Shown here: positions 20,115 to 29,128 of the stretch, in pieces
How the letters are laid out: each line of letters starts with the position of its first letter
Numbering within the stretch: position 1 is the stretch's first letter
From: Gimesia chilikensis
GTDB lineage: Bacteria; Planctomycetota; Planctomycetia; Planctomycetales; Planctomycetaceae
Length of the DNA stretch: 64,000 nucleotides
Reading direction: 5' to 3'
Assembly: GCF_007744075.1 (NCBI RefSeq)
Contig: NZ_CP036266.1
Span: 5,565,748-5,629,747 of the forward strand
Program-made: the position numbers and the translations under genes
Notes under the pieces: model-generated
Databases searched by the model: none
What the model saw: the letters and a program-made list of their open reading frames with translations, nothing else
What the model was told of the DNA's origin: nothing

Positions 20115-22232
20115 ATGAACTTTTATGTTGGTGGCGTACATAGAATGCACAAGGCTTTTCCCTCCATTGATCAGAACCACCACAGTCGACTCTGGCCCGT
20201 TTTTCTATTGGTCGTCTGGGGATGCTCGGGTTGCGCGCTGCTTCCGGGCCAACTCAACTCGAAAGCTCTCATCGAAAACAAAGTCACCGCAAGTGAGGCT
20301 TTACCCTCAACGTCGATCATACAGGCGGAGCACGAGACTGCTGAGTCCGATGCCGCTCAAGAAGATTCGCAGATCAGCCTGGCCGCGCACGAAGTGCAGG
20401 ATTCCAGATCCCTTCCCCGTCAGAGTGCCAATACGCCGGTGGCTCTGTTGCCGCCTGACTTCGAAACACCCCCTGAGCCTCCAGTACGAACTGCAGCCGT
20501 TCCCCCTGTGAAATCAGACTACCAGCTGACGCAGGCGATCACTCCCTACACTCCGCTGCCTCCTGCCCCCGACTCTACTAAACCTTCCCGTTTACCAGAG
20601 TCGTTTGCAGGTGATGCATGGAGCACCCAATTGATTCCGCAGAACTTCACTCCCTGGTGGGCCGACAGTGTCACCCTGCAGTTCCGACCTCAGTCTCACC
20701 AGAGCCCGGTGAATGTGAATACGCTGATTCAGGAAACGCTGTTGAATTCGTCCCAGGTACGCATCATCAACGACGATCCCATCATCGCTGAAACGGCAAT
20801 CACACAGGCGATGGCCGAGTTTGATCCCAAGCTGTTTATCGAATCCAAGTTCAACCGCATCAGTATCCCGTCCAGCAGCACCCTTGATACCGGGACGAAT
20901 TTCAGTCGGCTGCGGGAAAACAACTGGAGTTCGAACTTCGGCGTAAGACGTAAAAACAGTCAGGGGGGGGAGCTTGAGTTTTCACAGCAGTTTGGTTTGA
21001 ACACCAGCAACTCGATCTTTTTCGTCCCGCCCAACCAGGGAGATACCCGGCTGACATTGAGTTATAACCAGCCGCTCCTCAATGGCCGGGGAGAGGCTTA
21101 CAATGAAAGCCTGATCGTGCTCGCGGAACTGAATACCGACATCACCACCGATCGCACCCAGGCCGCTCTGCAGGATCATCTGCTGAAAGTGACCGAAACC
21201 TACTGGGAACTCTATCTGAACCGTGTGCTGTTTATCCAGAAGCAGAAACACCTGCAGGACGGCATGCGGATCCTGAAGTACCTCGAACAGCGTTACAACA
21301 TCGATTCCCTGCAGAGCCAGATCGCCCGCGCCCGGGCAGCCGTGGCCAAACGACGCTCGGAACTGATTCGCATTGAAGCCGCCGTACAGAACTCCGAAAC
21401 ACGCCTGCGGGCTCTGGTCAATTCACCCCAGCTCAAATCCAGCCCGAACCTGGAACTAATCTCAATTCAGCAGCCCATCGACAACAGCCTGCCCGTCACC
21501 ATTGAAGACGCCATGGCCACGGCCCTTGAGTACCGCTCGGAAGTTGATATCGCTTCCCGCGAGATTGAGGCAGCCCAGGTCCGGCTGGGAGTCGCCTGCA
21601 ACGACCTGCTTCCCAAACTCGACCTGGTTCTGGAAACATATCTCTCCGGCTTGAAAGGGGAATTTGATCTTTCCCGCGCCTGGGTCGATCAGTTCAGTGT
21701 CGGGGAACCCAGTTATACGGCAGGCCTGGTGTTCGAGGTTCCCCTCTATCGTCAGGAAGCCCGCTCACGTCACCTGCAGCGATCAGTCGAACTCCGCCGC
21801 CTGTTGAGCCGCTTCGAACTGACCGTGGAAAACCTGCGTGCAGAAGTGGAAACAGCCGTCCGTCAGGTCAGGACAGCGAACCGGAACTTACAGAGCCAGT
21901 ACCAGGCCATGATCGCCGCGGAAGCGGATGTCGAATTCCTGCAGCGTCGCTGGGAAATGGCCCCCGGCCTGGATCGCGCATCCAGCTTTCTGCTCGAGGA
22001 CCTGATCGACTCCCAGGACCGCCGGGCCGAGGCAGAGCAGGCCTTCGTCACAGCCCAGGTGGACCACGTGCTCAGCCAGACCCGCTTGAACCGGGCCACA
22101 GGCACTATCCTGCGACAGGAACGAATCGTTCCCGAAGCCATGTCCGAAGGTCCCGTCCCCAGTTCTGAACAAGACGCACCGCCGCCGGTAGTCCCCGCCG
22201 ATTCTGATCAGCAACAGGGGCCTAAGCTATGA
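20115..22232 (+). CDS. TolC-family outer-membrane channel lipoprotein, first gene of export operon
   Basis: The 705-residue protein carries a hydrophobic signal (WPVFLLVVWGCSGC) with a lipobox-like Cys at 37 or 40, then a long Pro/Ala-rich linker (about 45-200) that is unusual for the family. TolC-type helical repeats follow from about 205 to 660 (VNVNTLIQETLLNS, long heptad-rich segments, DLLPKLDLVLETYLSG, VFEVPLYRQEARSR). The C-terminal 35 residues are Pro-rich. It should form the outer-membrane exit of an export complex. ATG 20115 is used here; a second in-frame ATG at 20145 gives a shorter, more typical signal peptide. Its last 4 bases overlap the SecA-like gene (ATGA), so the two are translated together. 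Confidence 0.9.
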   Translation: MNFYVGGVHRMHKAFPSIDQNHHSRLWPVFLLVVWGCSGCALLPGQLNSKALIENKVTASEALPSTSIIQAEHETAESDAAQEDSQISLAAHEVQDSRSLPRQSANTPVALLPPDFETPPEPPVRTAAVPPVKSDYQLTQAITPYTPLPPAPDSTKPSRLPESFAGDAWSTQLIPQNFTPWWADSVTLQFRPQSHQSPVNVNTLIQETLLNSSQVRIINDDPIIAETAITQAMAEFDPKLFIESKFNRISIPSSSTLDTGTNFSRLRENNWSSNFGVRRKNSQGGELEFSQQFGLNTSNSIFFVPPNQGDTRLTLSYNQPLLNGRGEAYNESLIVLAELNTDITTDRTQAALQDHLLKVTETYWELYLNRVLFIQKQKHLQDGMRILKYLEQRYNIDSLQSQIARARAAVAKRRSELIRIEAAVQNSETRLRALVNSPQLKSSPNLELISIQQPIDNSLPVTIEDAMATALEYRSEVDIASREIEAAQVRLGVACNDLLPKLDLVLETYLSGLKGEFDLSRAWVDQFSVGEPSYTAGLVFEVPLYRQEARSRHLQRSVELRRLLSRFELTVENLRAEVETAVRQVRTANRNLQSQYQAMIAAEADVEFLQRRWEMAPGLDRASSFLLEDLIDSQDRRAEAEQAFVTAQVDHVLSQTRLNRATGTILRQERIVPEAMSEGPVPSSEQDAPPPVVPADSDQQQGPKL

Positions 22233-24112
22233 AACGTCTCTGGACCCGACAAACGCAGCCCGCACACGACCGCGAGCTACTGGCGCACGTGCCAACGCTT
22301 GCGTCTTCCTTACAGCAGCTTGGAGATACCGAACTCACCAGCCGTTACCAGCAGTTGAAACAGCAGAATCACAATCCCTCTGAGCAGACTACGATCCAGA
22401 CCTTTGCCCTCGTCTCCGAAGCAGTCCGCCGTACTCTGGGATTGAATTACTATCAGGAACAACTCATGGCTGGCCTGGCGATGATCCGCGGTGAGATCGT
22501 GGAGATGCAAACCGGAGAAGGAAAAACGATCACCGCAGTCTTACCAGCCTGCTGGTACGCGCTGGCAGAGCGTGGCGTGCACGTCATGACGGTCAACGAT
22601 TACCTCGCGGAACGCGATTTTGAAACACTTTCTCCGGTTTATCAACGCCTCGGCTTGACTGCAGGCCTGAATCAACCGCGTTTGACCGCAGAAGAGAAAC
22701 AAACTGCCTACGCAGCCGACATCACGTATGGGCCGGGGTATGAGTTCGGTTTTGACTATCTCCGCGATCAGATCATGACGCTTTCTCAGCAACGTACCCG
22801 ACTGGGGGGTCAGTTTACCCGCACTCTGAATGGCCAGTTGCTGAACACACCACAACCGGTACAGTCTGCGCATGCGGTGGCAATTATCGATGAAGCGGAC
22901 AGTGTGCTGATCGACGAAGCCACCGTTCCATTGGTCCTCTCTTCGCAGGGGGGACAGCCGGCAGACAACGCAGACGTTTACCAGGCGGCACGACAGGCGG
23001 CACTTACTCTCAAAGCGGGGCAGGATTTCCTCGTCAATCAGCAGGCCTCCGAATTACAGATCACCGACCTGGGCATCCTCCGTCTGTCAGCAGATCGCAG
23101 CCTGATTCCCATCGAACGCCTTGATCGTCCCTGGATGCAATATGTCGAACAGGCACTGCGGGCCGAATTGTTTTATCATCGCGACCTGCATTACGTCGTC
23201 ATTGAAAACCGCGTGCAGATTGTCGATCCGCATACCAGCCGCATTTTCACCGATCGCACCTGGCGGAATGGTCTGCACCAGGCCGTGGAAGCTAAAGAGG
23301 GAAAACCGGTCACTACAGAGAGCCAGCCGATCGCCCGGATCATGCGACAGAAATACTTCCAACTTTACGATCAACTGTGTGGCATGTCGGGAACCGTGCA
23401 AGGCTGCCAGCAGGAACTGAGAGAGGTATACGGAGCCCACTACTCTCACATTCCCCCACACCGGCCCAGTCGCAGGACGGATCTCCCCGTCCGCCTGTTT
23501 AGCGATCAACACAGCCGGGAACAGGCCCTCGTGCGTACGATTCAGGAAATGCAGCCCACTCAACGGCCGATACTGGCAGGCACAGCCGATATCGATGCCA
23601 GCCGTCGACTCTCAAATATGTTGCATGAACTGGGAATTGCACACCAGCTGTTGAATGGGATCCAGGATGCCGAAGAGGCGGCTGTGATCGCAGCCGCAGG
23701 GCAACCGCAGACAGTCACCATAGCTACGAACCTGGCAGGTCGTGGAACAGATATTCAACTGGGGCTGGGTGTCGCTGAGTCAGGCGGTTTGCATGTACTG
23801 GCCGCCGGCTTCCAGCTGACCGAACGTATCGACCGGCAGTTAATCGGACGTGCTGCCCGTAAGGGGGAACCTGGCTCAAGCCAAATCCTGGCATCGCTCG
23901 ATGACGCCCTGTTCCGCCAGGCAAAGTCCGCCTGGGTCGATTCACTGAAGCTACTGGCTGACAAGACCGGCGAAATCCCTGTCAGCAGACAGATCCTGGG
24001 AAAAATTACGAAGACCCAACGCAGAATAGAAGAGACTGGCAGGCAGCGCCGGAAACAACTGACCCAGTATGATGACTGGTTAAGCAGCGCCACCTGCAGT
24101 ACGTGGAACTGA
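22229..24112 (+). CDS. Compact SecA-like preprotein translocase ATPase
   Basis: The 627-residue protein keeps the SecA motor motifs in order: TGEGKT (95-100, Walker A), VMTVNDYLAERD, TYGPGYEFGFDYLRDQ, IIDEADSVLIDEA (about 219-231, Walker B), QLYDQLCGMSGT, ATNLAGRGTDIQLG (GRGTD near 504) and QLIGRAARKGEPGSS. It is about 250-280 residues shorter than housekeeping SecA. The helical wing/scaffold region after the second motor domain is reduced, and the C-terminal zinc finger and linker are missing. It is therefore an accessory SecA-like protein, probably dedicated to the products of its neighbours rather than general secretion. It follows the TolC-like gene with an ATGA overlap and precedes the adaptor gene by about 55 bases. 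Confidence 0.93.
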   Translation: MKRLWTRQTQPAHDRELLAHVPTLASSLQQLGDTELTSRYQQLKQQNHNPSEQTTIQTFALVSEAVRRTLGLNYYQEQLMAGLAMIRGEIVEMQTGEGKTITAVLPACWYALAERGVHVMTVNDYLAERDFETLSPVYQRLGLTAGLNQPRLTAEEKQTAYAADITYGPGYEFGFDYLRDQIMTLSQQRTRLGGQFTRTLNGQLLNTPQPVQSAHAVAIIDEADSVLIDEATVPLVLSSQGGQPADNADVYQAARQAALTLKAGQDFLVNQQASELQITDLGILRLSADRSLIPIERLDRPWMQYVEQALRAELFYHRDLHYVVIENRVQIVDPHTSRIFTDRTWRNGLHQAVEAKEGKPVTTESQPIARIMRQKYFQLYDQLCGMSGTVQGCQQELREVYGAHYSHIPPHRPSRRTDLPVRLFSDQHSREQALVRTIQEMQPTQRPILAGTADIDASRRLSNMLHELGIAHQLLNGIQDAEEAAVIAAAGQPQTVTIATNLAGRGTDIQLGLGVAESGGLHVLAAGFQLTERIDRQLIGRAARKGEPGSSQILASLDDALFRQAKSAWVDSLKLLADKTGEIPVSRQILGKITKTQRRIEETGRQRRKQLTQYDDWLSSATCSTWN

Positions 24113-24167
24113 TCCCATTGAACTGAACTGGAAACGAGTCTGATTATTTAACAAGCGTGGAGTGCAG

Positions 24168-24986
24168 ATGTATTCAAGACGAATCAATTTCTGGATCTTG
24201 ATGAGCCTGACAGGACTGCTGGCCTGCAGCCCGCTCCGCGTTTTCGCTGTCGAACTGGAAGGGTACACCGAACCTTACCGTACGATCCGGGTCGCCACAG
24301 ACGAAACAGGTGTCATCGATCAGATTTTTGTGAGCGAGGGGGAAGCGGTCCCGCAGGGAACGCCACTCGTGCGGCTCAACAATGATGTCTACCAGGCCAT
24401 GCTGGCGGTCGCAGAGCAGAACATGAATGCCCGGGGACGTCTGGAAAGTGCCCGCGCAGAACTGGAACTGAAAAGCGAACGCCTCAAGATCCTGCAATCA
24501 CTGCGAGAGGAAGGCAACGCCCGCCAGGAAGAGGTCGATCGGGCCCGCTATGAAAATGCCGTGGCGAAAGCCAACATCCAGACGGTTCAGGAAGAACTCC
24601 TGTCCCGCAAACTCGAGTATCAGAAAATCAAAACCCAAATCGACCGTCGCACGATCCGAGCGCCGATTTCCGGCGTCGTCAGCCTGATCCACAAAGAGCA
24701 GGGCGAATTTGTCGCCCCCAACAGTCCCGAAACCATGACGCTCGTGCAACTCGATCAGCTACTGGCCTACTTCACGCTAACCAGCCAGCAGGCCGCACAA
24801 TTACACATCAACGACAAGATCAGAATTTCATTTAAACACAACCAGTCCTCAACCGAAGGAACGATTGAGTACATTTCACCAGTCACCGATGCCCAGAGCG
24901 GCACCGTGCTGGTCAAAATCCGGATCGACAACCAGAAGGGAGATTTTCGCAGTGGCGAACGTTGTACGATTCAATTGGAAAGTTAA
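24168..24986 (+). CDS. HlyD-type periplasmic adaptor with signal peptide
   Basis: The 272-residue protein starts at ATG 24168, preceded by GGAG at 24159-24162; a GTG at 24162 inside that site is less likely. An N-terminal signal peptide (INFWILMSLTGLLACSPLRVFA) precedes a split lipoyl/biotinyl-like domain (GVIDQIFVSEGEAVPQGTPLVRL and later RTIRAPISGVVSLIHKEQGEFV) interrupted by a coiled-coil hairpin (about 75-150), then a beta-barrel region. This is the classic membrane-fusion protein layout in a small form. It would bridge the inner-membrane parts of the complex to the TolC-like channel. The next gene starts 7 bases after its stop codon. Confidence 0.9.
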   Translation: MYSRRINFWILMSLTGLLACSPLRVFAVELEGYTEPYRTIRVATDETGVIDQIFVSEGEAVPQGTPLVRLNNDVYQAMLAVAEQNMNARGRLESARAELELKSERLKILQSLREEGNARQEEVDRARYENAVAKANIQTVQEELLSRKLEYQKIKTQIDRRTIRAPISGVVSLIHKEQGEFVAPNSPETMTLVQLDQLLAYFTLTSQQAAQLHINDKIRISFKHNQSSTEGTIEYISPVTDAQSGTVLVKIRIDNQKGDFRSGERCTIQLES

Positions 24987-24992
24987 TCTGCC

Positions 24993-26849
24993 ATGCATCC
25001 GGAAAGCACTCATCCGAAACAACGACCACCGGTTCGCGTCCTCAATCACAGGGGACGTCGACATCGTAGTCTGCACAAATCCCTGTTGCGCTGCGCACTG
25101 ACAGCTCAGACATCTGACGAACTGCTACACGCATTACTTGGAGAACTGAAACAGCACTGTCAGCCGGCGCTGATCCTCTATTACCGCCCCGCGGTATCGG
25201 AAAACCAAGCCACCAGTCGAATCCTGTATCAACAGTCGACATCCACACCTGATGCCGCCCTGCTCTCACAGTTGAACCAGGTCTGTCAGAGCAGCATCCA
25301 GAGTAAAGAAGTCGAGATTCAACCCTGCGTCGACATTAACTTCATGCTTTATGCGGCCCCCATTACCGCCCGGGGACTGGCGGCTGACGCGTTGGGAGTG
25401 GTCTTTTCCGCGACAAATTCAACCGAACCGTTCTCGCTGCTCCTGCAGGCACTCGCAACTCATATCACGCTCTGGCACACGCTGCGCGAGGGGCTGCAGC
25501 AGGAACAGCATGCCCGCGACTCCGCTGCGATTGTGGAACTGCTTTCAAATCTGTCTTGTTCCACGAACTTCACCCAGGCAGCCGGCCAGACCGCCTCTGA
25601 CCTGGCCGATTACCTGGATTGTCGTCAGATTGCGATCGGCAGTCAAGAAGCGACTCGCACACGCTGTCGCCTGGTGGGACTCTCGGGCTGCCCCCAATTT
25701 GACAAGGCAGCAAAATCGGTTGGACTCATCGAAGCCGCCCTGGATGAAACACTCAGGCAACAGACATCACTCGTCTGGACCGATCAACACAGTACTGAAA
25801 ATCCCGAGCTTCAATCACTGCAAACGGTTGGAGAGCAACTGCAGACGAAATCTATTCTCTGTGTCCCACTCACTTGCTCTGACCAGCAGGCAGACACCGT
25901 AGTCTGTGTTGTCGACCTCCCGCTGGATCGAATGAAACAGACGCAATGCCTGCTGGAAGCCGCCAGTCAGCCCCTGGCAAATGCCTTACATGCTGCACAG
26001 AGGCGATCGAGTCTGAGAGAAAACTGGAAGGTGGCTGTCCGTCAGTCGCTGCAAGGAAAGACCCGCCGCGCAGTTCTGGCTGCTTGCCTGCTCTTCACGG
26101 CCCTGATGTTCGTTCCCTGGCCGTATCAGGTCAAATGTGCCTGTCAGCTGGAACCGGTGATGCAGCGGTTCGTCGTCGCCCCGTTTGCCGGTTCCCTGGA
26201 AACCATGCTGGTCGAACCGGGAGACCTGGTTCACCAGGGAGACGTACTGGCCCGAATGGATCCCCGGGAACTTAAATGGAAACGGGCCAGCCTGATTTCA
26301 GACCAGAACCAGGCGATCAAACGTCGCGACTCTGCCCAGGCGGCCCGCGACTTTACGACCCAGCAACTTTCACGACTGGAAGCGGAACGCCTGGGGCTGG
26401 AAATCGAGCTGCTTGATCATCGCATCAACAATCTGGAAATCAAAAGCCCTGTTGACGGGATCGTTGTCGCGGGAACTTTGGACTGGGCCGAAGGGGCTCC
26501 TCTGGAGATTGGCGAAGCACTATTTGAAATCGCCCCGCTGGATCAGATGGTCGTAGAGGTCGCCGTACCCGATTCCGAAATCAGTCATGTACGGGAAGCC
26601 CAGAGCGTTCATATTCGCCTGGAAGCGCTACCCGATTCAGACCAGACCCTGCTGCTGGAACGTATTCATCCCCGGGCAGAACTGCGGGATGAGGCTAATA
26701 TTTTCGTGGCGGAAGCCGCCGTGGATAACAGCCAGGGCCTGCTGCGACCGGGGATGAAAGGGCGGGCCAGTATTCAGACCACCCCACAGCCCATCTACTG
26801 GATCCTGTTTCACAAACCGTGGAATCTGATCAGGAAGTACCTGTATTAA
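24993..26849 (+). CDS. GAF-GAF-TM-HlyD fusion: adaptor with a cytoplasmic sensor half
   Basis: The 618-residue protein has about 350 cytoplasmic residues made of two GAF-like domains (about 25-150 and 165-335; the second includes SILCVPLTCSDQQADTVVCV). A single membrane segment follows near 358-378 (AVLAACLLFTALMFVPWPYQV), then a periplasmic HlyD half: lipoyl part (FVVAPFAGSLETMLVEPGDLV), short coiled coil, second lipoyl half (IKSPVDGIVVAGTL) and beta-barrel. GAF domains bind small ligands such as cyclic nucleotides, so export may be gated by a cytoplasmic signal. That ligand is unknown here. No clear ribosome site precedes ATG 24993, only 6 bases separate it from the previous stop, so it probably depends on coupled translation. 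Confidence 0.88.
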   Translation: MHPESTHPKQRPPVRVLNHRGRRHRSLHKSLLRCALTAQTSDELLHALLGELKQHCQPALILYYRPAVSENQATSRILYQQSTSTPDAALLSQLNQVCQSSIQSKEVEIQPCVDINFMLYAAPITARGLAADALGVVFSATNSTEPFSLLLQALATHITLWHTLREGLQQEQHARDSAAIVELLSNLSCSTNFTQAAGQTASDLADYLDCRQIAIGSQEATRTRCRLVGLSGCPQFDKAAKSVGLIEAALDETLRQQTSLVWTDQHSTENPELQSLQTVGEQLQTKSILCVPLTCSDQQADTVVCVVDLPLDRMKQTQCLLEAASQPLANALHAAQRRSSLRENWKVAVRQSLQGKTRRAVLAACLLFTALMFVPWPYQVKCACQLEPVMQRFVVAPFAGSLETMLVEPGDLVHQGDVLARMDPRELKWKRASLISDQNQAIKRRDSAQAARDFTTQQLSRLEAERLGLEIELLDHRINNLEIKSPVDGIVVAGTLDWAEGAPLEIGEALFEIAPLDQMVVEVAVPDSEISHVREAQSVHIRLEALPDSDQTLLLERIHPRAELRDEANIFVAEAAVDNSQGLLRPGMKGRASIQTTPQPIYWILFHKPWNLIRKYLY

Positions 26850-26867
26850 GTGTTGGAAGGTGAGAGC

Positions 26868-29006
26868 ATGCAGCCCGATGTGAGTATCCGCGATTTTTTC
26901 AGCAGCCGGCTCAAACTGCGCGCGGATCTGACTTTCACGCTCCAGCATGCCAATGGTGAGGACTACTACACCATCAACGATTCGCTGCACTCGCGTTACT
27001 ATCGTGTTGGTCAGACCGAATACACGTTCCTGCGACTGCTCGACGGACGGTCGACTGTCCAGGAGTGTTACAGCAAACTCTCAACCGCGTTCCCCTTTCA
27101 TCAACTCTCGCAGGACGACATTATCAGTCTTTGCCAATGGGCGTTCGGCAGTGACTTACTGAAAAACCAGGATGAGCGACTGCGTCCGGCTGGCGCCGAT
27201 CAACGACCAGCGACAGCCTGGCTTGCAAAATTGAATTTCCTGATCTTTCGTCTGCCGATTGGTAATCCGGACCGGCTCTTCTCCCGACTGGCAAACGCCT
27301 GGGGTTGGCTGTTCTCCGCGCCGGCGTTGATTGCCTGGTGCAGCCTGCTGCTCTGGGCCCTGTTTCGCATTGGCCTGAACTGGGACGCATTTTATAGTTC
27401 ATCTCAAACGATTCTCTCCGCAGACAACTGGATCTGGCTGGTCGGCTGCTGGGTGATTCTCAAGCTGTGTCACGAGTCAGCACACGGCATCGTCTGTAAG
27501 CTTTACCAGGGCACCGTTCGCGAAGCAGGATCGCTGTTCGTCCTGTTCGCCCCGCTCCCTTATGTCGATGTCACTTCCAGTTGGAGCTTCCCCTCCCACT
27601 GGTCACGGATGCATGTCGCCGCAGCTGGACTCTACGTCGAACTGTTGATCGCAGCCCTGGCCGCTCTGGTCTGGGGACAGACTTCGCATGCCTGGCTGAA
27701 CCATGCCTGCTTCAACATCGTTTTCACCGCGAGTATCACCAGCCTGCTGTTTAACCTGAACCCGTTGATGAAATTTGATGGCTACTACATTCTGGTTGAC
27801 TTGCTGGAAATTCCCAACCTGTATACGAACGGGCAACTCTGGATCAGGCAGTGGGCCAAACGAACGTTTCTCGGCGTGCATACCCTGCTCCCCAACTGGT
27901 CGCGGCGCGTCCGGCTGATCATAGCCGGCTATGGAATCGCCTCGCTCTGCTGGCGGATTCTGGTCTGCATCACCCTCACGGTCGCTGCGGCGACTCTGCT
28001 GGAAGGAGCTGGAGTCATCCTCGCCGCGATCGCGATTACACTCTGGATTATCCAGCCTGTCTGGCGGTGTGTTAAGTATGTTGCAGTCGGGAAGCCGGGG
28101 GAAGCTCCGCAACGAGGCCGATTTGTACTGGTCACCGGTTCTCTGTTGTTAACCAGTTTTCTGGTCTTGGCCTACGTCCCCTGGTTGGGAAACTTCCAGG
28201 CACCGGCAATCGTGGATTACCCCCCTCAAGGAACCGAGCACGCTCCCCTCCCCGGCTTTATTAAACAGATCGAAGTGCAAAGCGGACAACAGGTTCACCG
28301 GGGACAGACTCTGATCCAGTTAGGAAATCCCGATCTGGAACTCGAGCTGGCGAAACTGAGAATCGAAATTCAACAGTCAGAGTTACGTATCCACCAGTTC
28401 GACCAGCAACGCAAAATCGCAGAGCGACAGGTCGAACAGGAAGTACTGCAGGACCTACAGACAAAACTTCAGGAAAAAGAACGACTGTTCGAAGAGCTGA
28501 CGATCCGCTCTGAAATCGACGGTCGCGTGATGACCCGCAATCTGCAGGCAAAGCTCGGAACGTATGTGAAACAGGGAGATCCCATCATCACCATTGGAGA
28601 CGACCGCCACAAAGAGCTGCACATCGCCGTTGCGCAGCATGAGCTCGAGCATTTCCTGAACTCACCAGGCAACACCGTCCTGGCACATCTCCCTCACCAT
28701 CCAGCGATTCCCTGTCCGGTGCAGAAGGTGGTCCCTCGTGCCAGTGTGACGTTAACTCATCCCGCACTCGCAGCAGCCTACGGCGGTGCGCTGCCTGTCA
28801 AACCAGCGTCCTCCGAAAAACAGGGAGACGAATACGAGCTACTCGATCCCCGGTTCAACCTCGTTATCTCGCTCGCCTCAGAGCAGTCTTTAGAGCTTTA
28901 TGCAGGACAGCGGATTGATGTCACCTGTCGGCCTCAGCACTACTCCGTCGGCCGACATCTGTACTACCAGGTTTCCAGCTGGCTCAACAAACGCCTGGAA
29001 GAGTAA
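26868..29006 (+). CDS. PqqD-like / M50 zinc metalloprotease / HlyD fusion, last gene of export operon
   Basis: From ATG 26868 (preceded by AAGGTGA, a good ribosome site) the protein has 712 residues; a GTG at 26850 directly after the previous stop is the alternative start. Residues about 15-105 resemble a PqqD-type peptide-binding winged helix (YYTINDSLHSRYYRVG, FLRLLDGRSTVQECYSKL). The membrane core has the site-2-protease signature HESAH at 202-206 and NPLMKFDG at 298-305, so both zinc ligand sets are present, in about eight membrane segments. The C-terminal ~250 residues form an HlyD-like part (GFIKQIEVQSGQQVHRGQTLIQL, coiled coil, IRSEIDGRVMTRNL). The fusion could recognise, cut and hand over a secreted protein. 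Experimental roles for this layout are not known to me. Confidence 0.92.
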   Translation: MQPDVSIRDFFSSRLKLRADLTFTLQHANGEDYYTINDSLHSRYYRVGQTEYTFLRLLDGRSTVQECYSKLSTAFPFHQLSQDDIISLCQWAFGSDLLKNQDERLRPAGADQRPATAWLAKLNFLIFRLPIGNPDRLFSRLANAWGWLFSAPALIAWCSLLLWALFRIGLNWDAFYSSSQTILSADNWIWLVGCWVILKLCHESAHGIVCKLYQGTVREAGSLFVLFAPLPYVDVTSSWSFPSHWSRMHVAAAGLYVELLIAALAALVWGQTSHAWLNHACFNIVFTASITSLLFNLNPLMKFDGYYILVDLLEIPNLYTNGQLWIRQWAKRTFLGVHTLLPNWSRRVRLIIAGYGIASLCWRILVCITLTVAAATLLEGAGVILAAIAITLWIIQPVWRCVKYVAVGKPGEAPQRGRFVLVTGSLLLTSFLVLAYVPWLGNFQAPAIVDYPPQGTEHAPLPGFIKQIEVQSGQQVHRGQTLIQLGNPDLELELAKLRIEIQQSELRIHQFDQQRKIAERQVEQEVLQDLQTKLQEKERLFEELTIRSEIDGRVMTRNLQAKLGTYVKQGDPIITIGDDRHKELHIAVAQHELEHFLNSPGNTVLAHLPHHPAIPCPVQKVVPRASVTLTHPALAAAYGGALPVKPASSEKQGDEYELLDPRFNLVISLASEQSLELYAGQRIDVTCRPQHYSVGRHLYYQVSSWLNKRLEE

Positions 29007-29066
29007 GAATTACCGTTGGATCCGAACGATAGTCCTGTGACGGCCAGCTGTTCTAATCAATAAAAA

Positions 29067-29108
29067 AACGCCTGGTAAAACAGGAATAGATCCGTCCCAC
29101 CAGGCGTT
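29067..29108. terminator. Bidirectional intrinsic terminator between convergent genes
   Basis: A 10-bp perfect stem, AACGCCTGGT at 29067-29076 and ACCAGGCGTT at 29099-29108, has a 22-base loop. A run of seven T follows on the minus strand and a shorter TTTT on the plus strand. It sits between the end of the export operon and the end of the convergent efflux lipoprotein gene and can end both. Confidence 0.85.
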
Positions 29109-29128
29109 ATCGTTTTCTTACTCTCAGA

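Noticed and set aside
20115-29006. Type I secretion system
   Set aside because: TolC and HlyD parts are present but no ABC transporter with Walker and LSGGQ motifs is encoded in the operon or its neighbours.
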